A DNA stretch of 64,000 nt from Planctomycetaceae bacterium (GCA_020638995.1 JACKHM010000005.1:372001-436000); one strand, 5' to 3'. Positions 30,143-39,222 are shown, numbered from the stretch's first letter. The notes: a model not told the origin generated them from the sequence alone. Made by a program: numbers and translations.

Positions 30143-32200
30143 AATTTGATACTCATCATGTCTTGCTTGAGCGAGTGAGCCTGTCCATTAGAGTCGGTGA
30201 TTCTGAAAGTTCAGAGCTCTAAACGAGGTCAGCGTGTTGCTGCCTCAAAGGTTTCGTGGCTCAAGCTCACTCGCTCAAGGAAGGACATAATATGAAGTTC
30301 TACAATCGACAGCACGGATTCTACTGCGGAATCGACCTGCACGCCAACTCTATGCACGTCTGCGTCGTCGACCATCAAGGAAACAAACACCTCCATCGGA
30401 ACTTCGATACCAAGAAACCCGAGAAGTTCCTCATCGCGCTGCAACCCTTCGAGAAGCATGATCTCATCATCGGCTGCGAGTCGACTTTCAATTGGTACTG
30501 GCTCGCCGATCTGTGTCATCAACAGAACCTCGCGTTTCTGCTCGGCCACGCACTGTACTTGAAAGCCATTCACGGCGGTAAGACCAAGAGCGATCGCATC
30601 GACTCCGAGAAATTGGCGATGCTGCTGCGAGGCGGGAACTTCCCGACCAGCTACGTCTATCCCAAAGACATGCGAGGCACGCGCGACTTGCTGCGACGGC
30701 GAGCCATGATCGTGCGACGCAGATCCGCCACGATCGTCCACGTACAGATGGTCAACCATCAACAGAACTTGCCTGCCTTCAAAAAGTCGATCAGCTACAA
30801 GACGAATCGTGTCGGCATCGCCGATCGCTTCGAGGAAGACAGCGTGCAACGCATGGTCACGCTCGACGTGGACTTGATCGACTTCTATGACGAACAGATC
30901 AAGCGGCTCGATCTCTACCTGGAACAACACGCGAAGATTGACGATGCGGATACGTTCTACCGCTTGATGAGCATTCCCGGCGTTGGCAGAATCCTGGCGA
31001 TGACGATGCTGTACGAGATCCACAACATCCGCCGCTTTGCGAAGGTCGGCGACTTTCTGTCGTACGCTCGGTTGGTCAAAGGCACGAACAGTTCGGCGGG
31101 CAAGCAGTATAAACCGACGGGCTCGAAGATCGGCAACCCGCACCTGAAATGGGCTTTCTCCGAAGCCATCACGTTGCTCAAACGCGAATCGCCTGACGCC
31201 AAAGCCTTTGCCGAGCGGATCGAGAAGCAACACAACAAAGCACGAGCCAACACGCTGCTGGCCGTGAAGCTTGGACGAGCCGTGTATTGGATGCTGACTC
31301 GCAAGACGGCCTTCGATAGCAGCATCTTTGCGAAGTAACCAACGTAGCCGTCACTTGCCAAGTGACCAGCCCCAGTACGAACCATCACGTCGCGTTGGCG
31401 TGAGCCAAACGCATAACTGAACCGCGGCAACCTGACTGTCTAACAATCAAGTTGCCAGACGCTGTGTAACCTGACTGTCAAACCACATGAGAAGTTCGAC
31501 TCTGAAATGTTCGACCCTGAGAAGTTCAATACAAGTCGAACCAGCTCGCTCGACAGTCTACACGAGTGCGTCCGAGTTCACGCGCATTGAATGGACACGC
31601 CAACGCGACTTTTACGAACCATCACGATTTCACAATTCACAACGGGAGACACCACGACCGACCAAGCAGGTTGCACGTCACTGCGAACCGCCCCTTAACT
31701 GGAAGCCCGGCTTCGTGTTCCTTTGGAGGATGCGAAGCGAGAGTGCCAGCCAACCCCTTTTGAATGGACCAGTGCCGTCACGGATAATTTCTACTGCCGT
31801 CTTCCGCGAGAAACCCCGTTACGAAAGAAATCGGCGTTTCGGAAGACACCGCCCAACGAGCGTCGGACCCATCGAGGTCGGCTCGTCGTGCGGCTGAGCG
31901 CTGACAGCTGTTTGAAGCAACTCGTTTACGGCGGAGCGATCCGACACGTAACCGCAGACTTCGTCATAGAAATCAAGCAACTCGACAACGCCGAACTCGC
32001 TTCGTCGTGGTCACGCCTTGGAAGAGTTCGCGAGCGTCGATCGTTATTTGGGAAAGCCAAGCATTACCGAGGCGGTAAAACGGCTCAACAACGAGCTGTC
32101 GACCAACTCAACGAGACTCCACGAATTCGGGTCTCAGAAAAATGCAAAGTTTTTACCGCGCTCACCGTACGTACTACTTGACAAAGAAAGACATACAGCT
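30143..32200 (+). mobile_element. Complete IS110/IS1111-like insertion sequence (about 2.06 kb)
   Basis: Boundaries come from the interrupted attC homology on the left (30142/30143) and the shared edge with the truncated copy on the right (32200/32201). Subterminal inverted repeats are present: ATGTCTTGCTT at 30158-30168 against the complement of 32184-32194, 10 of 11 matching. A perfect 15-bp inverted repeat (30167-30181 and 30264-30278) lies in the leader before the transposase. The 860-base tail after the transposase has no supported gene but is conserved between the two copies. IS1111-type elements known to target attC sites have subterminal repeats of this kind. Confidence 0.75.
30292..31338 (+). 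CDS. IS110-family DEDD transposase
   Basis: A 348-residue recombinase. From the ATG at 30292 (AAGGAAGGAC upstream) the N-terminal RuvC-like DEDD domain shows GIDLH (Asp), GCESTFNWYW (Glu) and TKSDRIDSEKLA (two Asp). The C-terminal Tnp20 domain has SIPGVGRILAM and the Ser-containing block GTNSSAGKQYKPTGSKIGNPHLKW. This family moves by a structured guide RNA encoded in the non-coding ends of the element (established for IS110 and IS1111 groups). Nothing suggests it is inactivated. The element sits inside an attC site. Confidence 0.93.
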   Translation: MKFYNRQHGFYCGIDLHANSMHVCVVDHQGNKHLHRNFDTKKPEKFLIALQPFEKHDLIIGCESTFNWYWLADLCHQQNLAFLLGHALYLKAIHGGKTKSDRIDSEKLAMLLRGGNFPTSYVYPKDMRGTRDLLRRRAMIVRRRSATIVHVQMVNHQQNLPAFKKSISYKTNRVGIADRFEEDSVQRMVTLDVDLIDFYDEQIKRLDLYLEQHAKIDDADTFYRLMSIPGVGRILAMTMLYEIHNIRRFAKVGDFLSYARLVKGTNSSAGKQYKPTGSKIGNPHLKWAFSEAITLLKRESPDAKAFAERIEKQHNKARANTLLAVKLGRAVYWMLTRKTAFDSSIFAK

Positions 32201-32207
32201 GTTATGT
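32201..32207 (-). other. attC-type box (GTTATGT) right of the IS
   Basis: The outer box of the attC site split by the IS. It overlaps the stop codon of the cassette gene 32202-32699. Its partner half lies at 30066-30142. In the intact site at 32706-32806 the corresponding box is GTTGTGT. Confidence 0.55.
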
Positions 32208-32699
32208 GGCTTTTGGTTCGGGGAATCTCGCGAGTGCAAGTTGCCACGCCTTCTTGTCCTCGATTCCCTGTTTTTGCAAGTTGACGTAGTAGTCAACTCG
32301 ATCGCTAGAAGCATCATCGAACGGATGCCGCAAGAGCACGCTCTGATAATGCGATTGTTGTTGATTTGCCCATGAATTATTGATACCGCGAAGGAGTTCA
32401 ACATGTTTTGCGAATCGCAATCTCCGCGAATCTTGTGATTTGGCTCGATTCTTTAGTTCCCAGTCTCCGGCAATTACGGAAGTCAGGTCTCGGACGAACC
32501 ATGAAAGAAGTTCTTCCGGGTCACTCGTTTCGCGGCGTTCAAATTCAGATCCCCGTTCGGTGACGACGTAGAAGTATTGGTCGCCAACTTGCTCCGCGTG
32601 CGCGCTTCCGTCGTGTTGTGCCGTCGTGCGAAGTGACTCGTTCGAGCCAATCGCTTCCGCAATTTCTCGGAACCGTGACTGGACTGTTTTGAGAGTCAT
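32202..32699 (-). CDS. Integron cassette gene: Imm63-like immunity protein
   Basis: A 165-residue protein from the ATG at 32699, 7 bases past the cassette core box. The order RFREIAEAIG, YFYVVTERGSEFERRETSDPEELLSW, then ELKNRAKSQDSRRLRF and HVELLRGINNSW matches the layout I recall for Imm63-type immunity proteins, which protect against bacterial toxins. No toxin gene is in the window. The frame upstream to 32753 runs into the attC site and is not used. As a cassette gene on the minus strand, it is typical cargo of integrons. Confidence 0.6.
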   Translation of the reverse strand: MTLKTVQSRFREIAEAIGSNESLRTTAQHDGSAHAEQVGDQYFYVVTERGSEFERRETSDPEELLSWFVRDLTSVIAGDWELKNRAKSQDSRRLRFAKHVELLRGINNSWANQQQSHYQSVLLRHPFDDASSDRVDYYVNLQKQGIEDKKAWQLALARFPEPKAT

Positions 32700-32705
32700 T
32701 TTGCC

Positions 32706-32806
32706 ACATAACGGCAACGATAACGGGGGGCGAGGAGAGGAGCTTGACTTCAAGCCGGACAGCGCCGAGCCCTCCCGTTCATCGTTTTGTTCGTTGCCGG
32801 TTGTGT
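32706..32806 (-). other. attC recombination site (101 bp)
   Basis: Core box ACATAAC at 32706-32712 (GTTATGT in cassette orientation) with a matching outer box GTTGTGT at 32800-32806. The arms GGCAACG and CGTTGCC, then ATAACGGGGGG and CCCGTTCAT, pair with bulges. It is preceded 7 bases before the next gene's start. The loop is longer than in the two 66-bp sites. It closes the first cassette of the array. Confidence 0.75.
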
Positions 32807-32816
32807 GTATTGGGTT

Positions 32817-33293
32817 TTAAGAGGTTGAGTCGCCACCATCAATAGATATCAGTTTACAGTATTTGCTCAGTCGCGACACGCCAATGAATGCAGGGATCGA
32901 AAGTAGCGGGAACCCAAAGGCACCGGCCAGTATACCGAGCCATCGAGCCCGTTTGTAACGACGGTCAAAGTCATTTGGAAGTCGCATCGCATTTCGGATC
33001 ATTGCGCCGAAGAAGACAAACATTGCCAGCATCATGATTGGCGGCCCGATCTTTTCTCCGAGTAGCATCGAGTCGTCCGTGAGCAGTTCGTAGAGCCAGA
33101 ATGGGATCGCGCAAATCAGATAGGCCAGCATCACGTAGCCGATACCCTTGAAGTAACGGCATGCTGAGGTCAGATACCATTCTGGTTCGCGAAAACTGCC
33201 AGCGCTAAGCGGAGCCGCGTACGGATTCGGTTCTGGAGTTGATGTCTGCACGGGAGGTCTGAGGCAACGAACAAGTAGTATGTGGAATTCCAT
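32817..33293 (-). CDS. First integron cassette gene: 'NPYAAP' membrane protein
   Basis: Up to 158 residues. The block TPEPNPYAAPLSAGS is followed by several hydrophobic segments (IGYVMLAYLICAIPFWLYEL, IGPPIMMLAMFVFFGAMI and LGILAGAFGFPLLSIPAFIG). The ATG at 33293 gives 158 residues; a GTG at 33251 would give 144, starting just before the NPYAAP motif and just after a possible core box GTTCGTT (33266-33272). This gene is nearest to the integrase and would be the most strongly expressed cassette. Function unknown. Confidence 0.6.
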   Translation of the reverse strand: MEFHILLVRCLRPPVQTSTPEPNPYAAPLSAGSFREPEWYLTSACRYFKGIGYVMLAYLICAIPFWLYELLTDDSMLLGEKIGPPIMMLAMFVFFGAMIRNAMRLPNDFDRRYKRARWLGILAGAFGFPLLSIPAFIGVSRLSKYCKLISIDGGDSTS

Positions 33294-33300
33294 ATAATCC

Positions 33301-33350
33301 TGATTGAATTACGTCCATGATTCTGCATAATCATGGACACATGTCAATCA
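33301..33350. promoter_or_regulatory. Nested 50-bp palindrome in the integrase/array intergenic region
   Basis: Outer arms TGATTGA (33301-33307) and TCAATCA (33344-33350). Inner arms GTCCATGATT (33313-33322) and AATCATGGAC (33329-33338) are perfect, 10 bp, with a 6-base loop. Spacers between outer and inner arms are 5 bases on both sides. It lies between the first cassette and intI, where attI, Pc and a repressor operator would be expected. Its exact role is inferred. Confidence 0.55.
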
Positions 33351-33465
33351 CTTGATCGCGCGATGACGTGGCCTCAATCGTGTGCCAACAACGACTTCGC
33401 TCGTTCGTGATTCGCCGGGAGGCGATGTGAACCGGCTGGAATATATGGAAATCGGGTGGTCGATT

Positions 33466-34518
33466 ATGTCGAATTCTGCATATCCCAATTCTCCTTCGCC
33501 CATCAAACGATCGCAATCGCCGCTGCTGCAAGAGGTTCGGAACCATTTGCGACGATTGCATATGTCGATTCGGACGGAAGAGGCCTATATCAAGTGGCTC
33601 GAAGAGTTTCTCCGCTACCACCGTGACAAGACGGGCCAGTGGCGGCACCCGAAGGAGTTGGGCAACGAAGCGATCAACGACTTTCTGACGCATCTGGCCG
33701 TCGATCGCAACGTCGCGGCGAGCACCCAGAACCAAGCCTTCTCGGCAATTCTGTTTCTGTATCGCAAAGTCTTGAAGCTCGATATCTCGGTCGACGCTGA
33801 ACGGGCGAAGAAGCCGCAGCGATTGCCGGTCGTGTTGAGCGTCGGGGAGGTGCGGCGTGTGTTGCGGGAAGTGCCGGAAGGTCCGTTGCGGACGATGGCG
33901 GGGCTGATGTATGGCTCGGGGTTGCGATTGATGGAAGCTTGCCGGATTCGAGTGAAGGACATCGACTTTGATCGCAGCCAGATCCTTGTCCGCGATGGCA
34001 AGGGGGAGAAGGATCGAGCGGTTCCATTGCCCGGCAAGCTGTTATCGGCCTTGAATCGACAAGTGGAATCCGTGACGCAATTGCACTCGCTGGACTTGGA
34101 GTCCGGTGCGGGGAATGTCTGGTTGCCGTATGCGCTCGCGGAGAAGTATCCGCAGGCCGGACAGTCACTCGGCTGGCAATACCTGTTTCCGGCGAATAAG
34201 CTGAGCACGGATCCGCGTCCGCGTGAGGCGGACGAACGCGGCCCCGATGTTTTCTCGCCGCAGATGCGTCGTCATCACATCCACGAGTCGAGTGTGCAGA
34301 AGGCCGTCACCAATGCGGTGAAGCGAGCTGGAATTTTGAAAAGGGCGACGTGTCATGCGTTGAGACATAGCTTCGCGACACATCTGCTGGAAGATGGCAA
34401 GGACATCCGCACGATCCAGGAGTTGCTGGGGCATAAGGACGTCAGCACGACAATGATCTACACACACGTCAGCACGGTGGGCGCGACCGGCGTATCGAGC
34501 CCTTTGGATCGGTTGTAG
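33466..34518 (+). CDS. intI: Integron integrase IntI
   Basis: A 350-residue tyrosine recombinase (start at the ATG at 33466; the frame is open from 33382). The catalytic set is visible: Arg in GSGLRLMEACRIRVKD, the HxxR block HALRHSFATHLLEDG, and Tyr in MIYTHV. The IntI-specific insert is present near residues 215-260, LAEKYPQAGQSLGWQYLFP followed by MRRHHIHESSVQKAV, the extra region that separates integron integrases from XerC/D. It is divergent from the minus-strand cassettes, the usual arrangement. It would insert or excise cassettes at attC and attI. Confidence 0.93.
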   Translation: MSNSAYPNSPSPIKRSQSPLLQEVRNHLRRLHMSIRTEEAYIKWLEEFLRYHRDKTGQWRHPKELGNEAINDFLTHLAVDRNVAASTQNQAFSAILFLYRKVLKLDISVDAERAKKPQRLPVVLSVGEVRRVLREVPEGPLRTMAGLMYGSGLRLMEACRIRVKDIDFDRSQILVRDGKGEKDRAVPLPGKLLSALNRQVESVTQLHSLDLESGAGNVWLPYALAEKYPQAGQSLGWQYLFPANKLSTDPRPREADERGPDVFSPQMRRHHIHESSVQKAVTNAVKRAGILKRATCHALRHSFATHLLEDGKDIRTIQELLGHKDVSTTMIYTHVSTVGATGVSSPLDRL

Positions 34519-34729
34519 TCAGCGGTAGCATCGTTGGTGTTTGTAAGCACATCACGCCACGGCGAGAGCAACAAGATGGTGTGTGCAACCACGACACCTT
34601 CCAGGAGAATAAACCCCAGATGAAATCGACAAAAAGCTCTGAACCGATCGGCAGCACGATTCGCCATTCGTGGAATTTTGGGTTAGATTGAGGGCAGCCT
34701 CTTCGTCCAATTGGCCCCCTGCCCCGCAC

Positions 34730-37699
34730 ATGCCACACCGCTTAATTCCCACGATCGTGTTCTCGTTAGTTGCTTGCCCCGTGCTTGCGAATCAGATTGA
34801 TTTCGCCGCGCAGGTGGCGCCAATATTTCGAGCTCATTGCATCCGCTGCCACAACGATGCCGAGCGGAGCGGTGAACTGTCGCTTTCAACATCCAAAGAT
34901 CTGACAAACCTGGAATTCGTCACCCCGGGCAAGCCGGTAGAAAGTGTATTGCTGAACGCGATCGTCAGTTCCGGCGGCGAGCCTCCCACGATGCCGAAGG
35001 AAGGCGAATCGCTTTCGTCGGAGCAAATTGATGTAATTCGCGAGTGGATCGCTCAAGGAGCTCGATGGCCTGAGGAGATCGTGGTTCGCGCAGAATCTAA
35101 GGCCGACGCTTCGTGGTGGTCGCTACAGCCCATCTCCCACCCCCCGCCGCCAACCACGGCAGGCCACGAATCGGAACACCCAATCGACAAATTCGTACGA
35201 GCCCGGCTCAGCGAACAAGGCCTCCTCCCCTCCCCTGCCGCGGATCGGCGGACGCTTATCAGGCGGCTCTATTTCGACCTCGTCGGCTTGCCGCCGACTC
35301 CGACGGAAGTCGCAGATTTTGTCATGGACGACGATCCCGGCGCGTACGAGGCGCTCGTTGATCGCCTGCTGGATTCGCCTCGCCTCGGTGAACGCTGGGC
35401 TCGCCACTGGTTAGATATCGCGCACTATGCCGACACGCACGGCTTCGAGCGCGACAAGCTGCGCGACAACGCGTGGCGGTATCGTGACTATGTGATACGC
35501 GCATTCAACGACGACAAACCGTATGACCAATTTCTCCGCGAGCAAATCGCAGGCGACATCATCGCCCCGGAGGATGAAGACTCCGTCGTGGCAACAGGCT
35601 TTCTTGCTGCGGGACCCTGGGACTTTGTCGGGCAAGTCGAAACCAAGAGCCCTGTGCTAAAACGTGCTGCGCGGTCGCTCGACCTCGACGACATGGTAAC
35701 TCAAGTCATGACGGCCACAATGGCGATGACAGTTAACTGCTCGCGCTGCCACGATCACAAACTTGATCCAATCACTCAGCGAGAGTACTACCAATTGACT
35801 GCGGTGTTTGCAGGACTCGAGCGAGGTGATCGTGACATCAGCTCGACGGCGCGTCAGGCGTACGACAGCGAACGAGAGCGGCTGAAACGCGAGCTCGCTC
35901 GGATCGGCAGCGAGATTGGTCGGCTCGAAGGCCGCGCCGTCGATCTTGCCGATGTGGTTGGCGGCGGTAACGGATTTGGGACTGGGAAGAAAGGCCTCGG
36001 AATCGATGCTCGCACGGGTCAGATCCAAGAGCGGCCCTTCGGTGACCTTGGCAACGTCAACCCTGGCAACTTTGCGAGTTGTAGTTATGACTTTGTTGAC
36101 GGCGTGTTCGTACCGGCCAACGAGCAGACGAAGATCAGTTCAACCGACTTGGTTGCACACGGCCTGCCCAAAAATAGCGGTAAGGCATGGGACATGATCC
36201 GCAATGGACCGGTAGCCAGCCAGTTCTCGACAAAGCTTGGCGAACTCGATTTCAATGCCGACGGACATTCGATGATTGGGCTTCATGCGAATGCAGGGAT
36301 CACGTTCGATCTGCGAGCAATCCGCGCGGCGATTTGGCCCCACGATCCAGATGGCAGCCAGCCGGCGACACTCAGGTTCTCGACTACCGCAGGTTATGGC
36401 GGTCGGACAATCGAGCCAAGCGCCGAGTTCTGGATCCTTGTAGACGGTCGACTATCGGCGCATCAGAAAGTCGGTCGAAATGATGCCATTCCTGTCGCGG
36501 TCGAACTTTCGAGCCAGGCAACCTTCTTGACGCTGATTTCGACGGATGGCGGTGATGGTTATGGGCACGATCAGATTAGCTTCGGTGATCCACGGTTGCA
36601 GGTCGTTGCGCGAGACGCGCAGATGCCCGACACGGACGAGAAGCTGTTAGCAGACCTTCGCGAAACACAAGACGAAGTTTCTGGGCAACTCGCTTCACTT
36701 GGCGAGCCGCCGGTGTTCTTCGGAGTAAACCCCAAACAGCCTGCGCCCGTACACATCTTGCTCCGGGGCAATCCAGAAACTCCGGGAGATTCTGTGCCGC
36801 CGGGTGCTCTTGGTTGGAAGACTGAAACGATCACTTTTGGCGACGAATCGGTGAGCGAAGCGGCACGTCGACTGGCTTTGGCCGATTGGATCGTCGATCC
36901 GAGGAATCCACTCACGGCCCGCGTGATCGTGAATCGACTGTGGCATTGGCACTTTGGTCGCGGCATCGTGTCGACACCAAGCGATTTCGGTTATGGAGGC
37001 AGCCCCCCTACTCACCCAGAGCTTCTTGATTGGCTGGCGAGCAAGCTGATCCAGGACGGGTGGTCGTTGAAGGCAATCCATCGTTTGATTGTCACGTCCG
37101 AAACTTATCAACAGACAAGTCGTGTTGTCCTGCCGGACGCTGTGTCGGTCGACACGGACAATCAACTCTTGTGGCGAATGAACCCGCGCCGATTGGAGGC
37201 GGAGGTGATTCGAGATTCTGTGCTCGCCGTAACAGGCAATTTGAATCAAGACATGTTTGGCCCTGGCTATCGCGACTTTGATTACGAAGAAGCCTACGCG
37301 CCGATCTACAGGTACAAGACCGCCGATTCACCCGAGCTGTGGCGACGGAGTGTGTATCGTTTCATCGTCCGCACGACACCACCGCAATTCATGACGGCAC
37401 TGGATTGTCCGGACCCGGCCAATTTAACTCCCAAGCGAAACGTCACAACGACGCCGCTGCAATCGCTGGCGATGTTTAACAACGATTTCATGTTGCGCCA
37501 GTCGCGTTACTTTGCGGAACGTCTCGAAAACGAATCTTCGAGTCTTGGCGATCAGATCGATCTGGCCTTTCAGCTTGCGTTCAATCGCCCGCCAACTGCC
37601 GACGAAAGGAGTGCCGCCCAAGCTCTTGTCGAGCGTCTTGGCTTGCTGCATTTCTGTCGAGCATTGCTCAATGCCAACGAATTCGTGTATGTGGATTGA
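34730..37699 (+). CDS. PSCyt1/DUF1549/DUF1553 secreted protein
   Basis: A 989-residue exported protein (signal peptide MPHRLIPTIVFSLVACPVLA). Residues 37-41 are CIRCH, the planctomycete-type cytochrome c PSCyt1 heme motif. DUF1549 follows (DKFVRARLSEQGLLPSP to WARHWLDIAHYADTHGFERDK, then NCSRCHDHKLDPI). A central segment of about 250 residues is carbohydrate-binding-like and holds a coiled coil. DUF1553 begins near ADWIVDPRNPLTARVIVNRLW. Such proteins occur next to DUF1501 proteins in planctomycetes and are linked to degradation of sulfated or complex polysaccharides by association. Start chosen at the signal peptide. A DUF1501 gene follows 13 bases later. Confidence 0.9.
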   Translation: MPHRLIPTIVFSLVACPVLANQIDFAAQVAPIFRAHCIRCHNDAERSGELSLSTSKDLTNLEFVTPGKPVESVLLNAIVSSGGEPPTMPKEGESLSSEQIDVIREWIAQGARWPEEIVVRAESKADASWWSLQPISHPPPPTTAGHESEHPIDKFVRARLSEQGLLPSPAADRRTLIRRLYFDLVGLPPTPTEVADFVMDDDPGAYEALVDRLLDSPRLGERWARHWLDIAHYADTHGFERDKLRDNAWRYRDYVIRAFNDDKPYDQFLREQIAGDIIAPEDEDSVVATGFLAAGPWDFVGQVETKSPVLKRAARSLDLDDMVTQVMTATMAMTVNCSRCHDHKLDPITQREYYQLTAVFAGLERGDRDISSTARQAYDSERERLKRELARIGSEIGRLEGRAVDLADVVGGGNGFGTGKKGLGIDARTGQIQERPFGDLGNVNPGNFASCSYDFVDGVFVPANEQTKISSTDLVAHGLPKNSGKAWDMIRNGPVASQFSTKLGELDFNADGHSMIGLHANAGITFDLRAIRAAIWPHDPDGSQPATLRFSTTAGYGGRTIEPSAEFWILVDGRLSAHQKVGRNDAIPVAVELSSQATFLTLISTDGGDGYGHDQISFGDPRLQVVARDAQMPDTDEKLLADLRETQDEVSGQLASLGEPPVFFGVNPKQPAPVHILLRGNPETPGDSVPPGALGWKTETITFGDESVSEAARRLALADWIVDPRNPLTARVIVNRLWHWHFGRGIVSTPSDFGYGGSPPTHPELLDWLASKLIQDGWSLKAIHRLIVTSETYQQTSRVVLPDAVSVDTDNQLLWRMNPRRLEAEVIRDSVLAVTGNLNQDMFGPGYRDFDYEEAYAPIYRYKTADSPELWRRSVYRFIVRTTPPQFMTALDCPDPANLTPKRNVTTTPLQSLAMFNNDFMLRQSRYFAERLENESSSLGDQIDLAFQLAFNRPPTADERSAAQALVERLGLLHFCRALLNANEFVYVD

Positions 37700-37712
37700 G
37701 GAGAACAGAAAA

Positions 37713-39146
37713 GTGAACCCGCTAACCATGAGTCGACGCGAGATGCTGCGGTGGACCGGTGGTGGGCTGGGATGGATCGCAACGCGGGATCTACTGCAGC
37801 GGGAAGCACTGGCGGCAAAGGCGTCTGACGCATTCGATCATGCCCCAAAAGCAAAAGCGGTCATTCAAATCTTCTGTCCTGGTGGGATGAGCCAGGTTGA
37901 CACCTTTGACTACAAACCGGAATTGGCAAAGCGTGCCGGACAGCCGTTCGACCCCGATGGCAAGTTGCAGTTCTTCGCGTCAAAGCCCGGTAATTGCCAG
38001 CCGAGCTTCTGGCCTTTCGAGCAGCATGGGGAATCGGGGCTTTGGATGTCGAATTTGTTTCCGAACCTTGCCCGGCAAGTAGACGACCTCGCGTTCATCT
38101 ACTCGATGCACAGCAAGACGGCGTTGCATGGGCCGGCTTGTTTCATGATGAACACCGGATTTACGTTACCCGGCTTTCCAAGCATGGGTTCGTGGGTGAC
38201 TTACGGATTGGGGAGCGAAACCGAGGAACTGCCGGCGTTCGTCGTCTTGCCGGATCCCCGGGGGCTGCCCCCCGGCGGCATTATCAATTGGGGAGCCGGG
38301 TTTCTTCCGGCTGTGCACCAAGCTACAACGCTCGACTCGCGGACAGATCGGCAACCGATCAGTGACTTGTTTCCTCCACAGGAATTCCGCGGAGTAACTC
38401 GTGAGTCGGACCGGGCAGGACTTGAATTCCTCCGCCAGCTGAACGAGCAGCATCTAGCCGAACGCTCCGGCAACTCGGATCTCGAAGCGCGTATGGCCGC
38501 CTATGAACTCGCCGCCCGACTACAGCTGAGTGCTCCGGAAGTGACGGATACGAGCGACGAAACAGAAGCAACTTCGCAACTTTACGGCTTGTCAGATAAA
38601 GACACCGGCCCCTTTGGACGGCAGTGCTTGTTAGCTCGCCGGCTGGTAGAACGCGGCGTTCGCTTTGTGCAACTGTACTGTGGTGCGGAGAACACGACTG
38701 CGAAAGAGATCCGTCCCAATTGGGATTCGCACGAAGATGTTGTGCGCGATCATGGTTACTGGGGACGTGTCCTGGATACCGGTGCCTCGGCGCTACTAGA
38801 CGACTTGCGACAGCGCGGCTTGCTCGACGAGACACTTGTGATCTGCACAACTGAGTTTGGACGGCAACCTGCTGGGCAAGGCAATCGAGCATCCGGACGC
38901 GACCACAATGCGGGAGCCTTCACGGCTTGGCTGGCAGGAGGCGGCATTCGCGGGGGAGTAGGATACGGGGCGACCGACGAATTAGGGTTTGCGGCGGTCG
39001 AGCATCCTACCTACTGCTATGATCTGCACGCTACGGCGCTTTATCTGCTGGGCATCGACCATACCAAGCTCACGTTTTACCATAACGGGATCGAGCGGCG
39101 ACTTACGGATGTGCATGGGCATATTATTCGTGAGATTATCAATTAG
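37713..39146 (+). CDS. DUF1501 family protein (sulfatase-like, twin-arginine exported)
   Basis: A 477-residue protein. The start at the GTG 37713, 9 bases after GAGGAG, gives MNPLTMSRREMLRWTGGGLG, a Tat-like head with RRE; the ATG at 37728 is an alternative. The DUF1501 domain is in order: KAVIQIFCPGGMSQVDTFD, HSKTALHGPACFMMNTG, FPSMGSWVTYGLG, FVQLYCG, HGYWGRVLDTG and VICTTEFGRQP, then GRDHNAGAFTAWLAGGGIRGGV. DUF1501 has the alkaline-phosphatase/sulfatase fold; substrate unknown. It forms an operon with the upstream DUF1549/DUF1553 gene. Confidence 0.92.
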   Translation: MNPLTMSRREMLRWTGGGLGWIATRDLLQREALAAKASDAFDHAPKAKAVIQIFCPGGMSQVDTFDYKPELAKRAGQPFDPDGKLQFFASKPGNCQPSFWPFEQHGESGLWMSNLFPNLARQVDDLAFIYSMHSKTALHGPACFMMNTGFTLPGFPSMGSWVTYGLGSETEELPAFVVLPDPRGLPPGGIINWGAGFLPAVHQATTLDSRTDRQPISDLFPPQEFRGVTRESDRAGLEFLRQLNEQHLAERSGNSDLEARMAAYELAARLQLSAPEVTDTSDETEATSQLYGLSDKDTGPFGRQCLLARRLVERGVRFVQLYCGAENTTAKEIRPNWDSHEDVVRDHGYWGRVLDTGASALLDDLRQRGLLDETLVICTTEFGRQPAGQGNRASGRDHNAGAFTAWLAGGGIRGGVGYGATDELGFAAVEHPTYCYDLHATALYLLGIDHTKLTFYHNGIERRLTDVHGHIIREIIN

Positions 39147-39222
39147 GCCCGCGAGGCTTCCGCGATTTCCGAAGTCCGCAACGACCGCGAGTTACCACCT
39201 ATTAACGCGACATTGAAGTTCT

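Noticed and set aside
30229..31233. 334-codon minus-strand frame opposite the transposase
   Set aside because: It is the antisense of a clear DEDD transposase with correct motifs; its own sequence shows no recognisable domain.
31723..32181. 152-codon + strand frame in the IS tail
   Set aside because: It is Arg- and Thr-rich without a recognisable domain, and the corresponding region in the truncated copy is broken by stops, so selection for protein is not supported.
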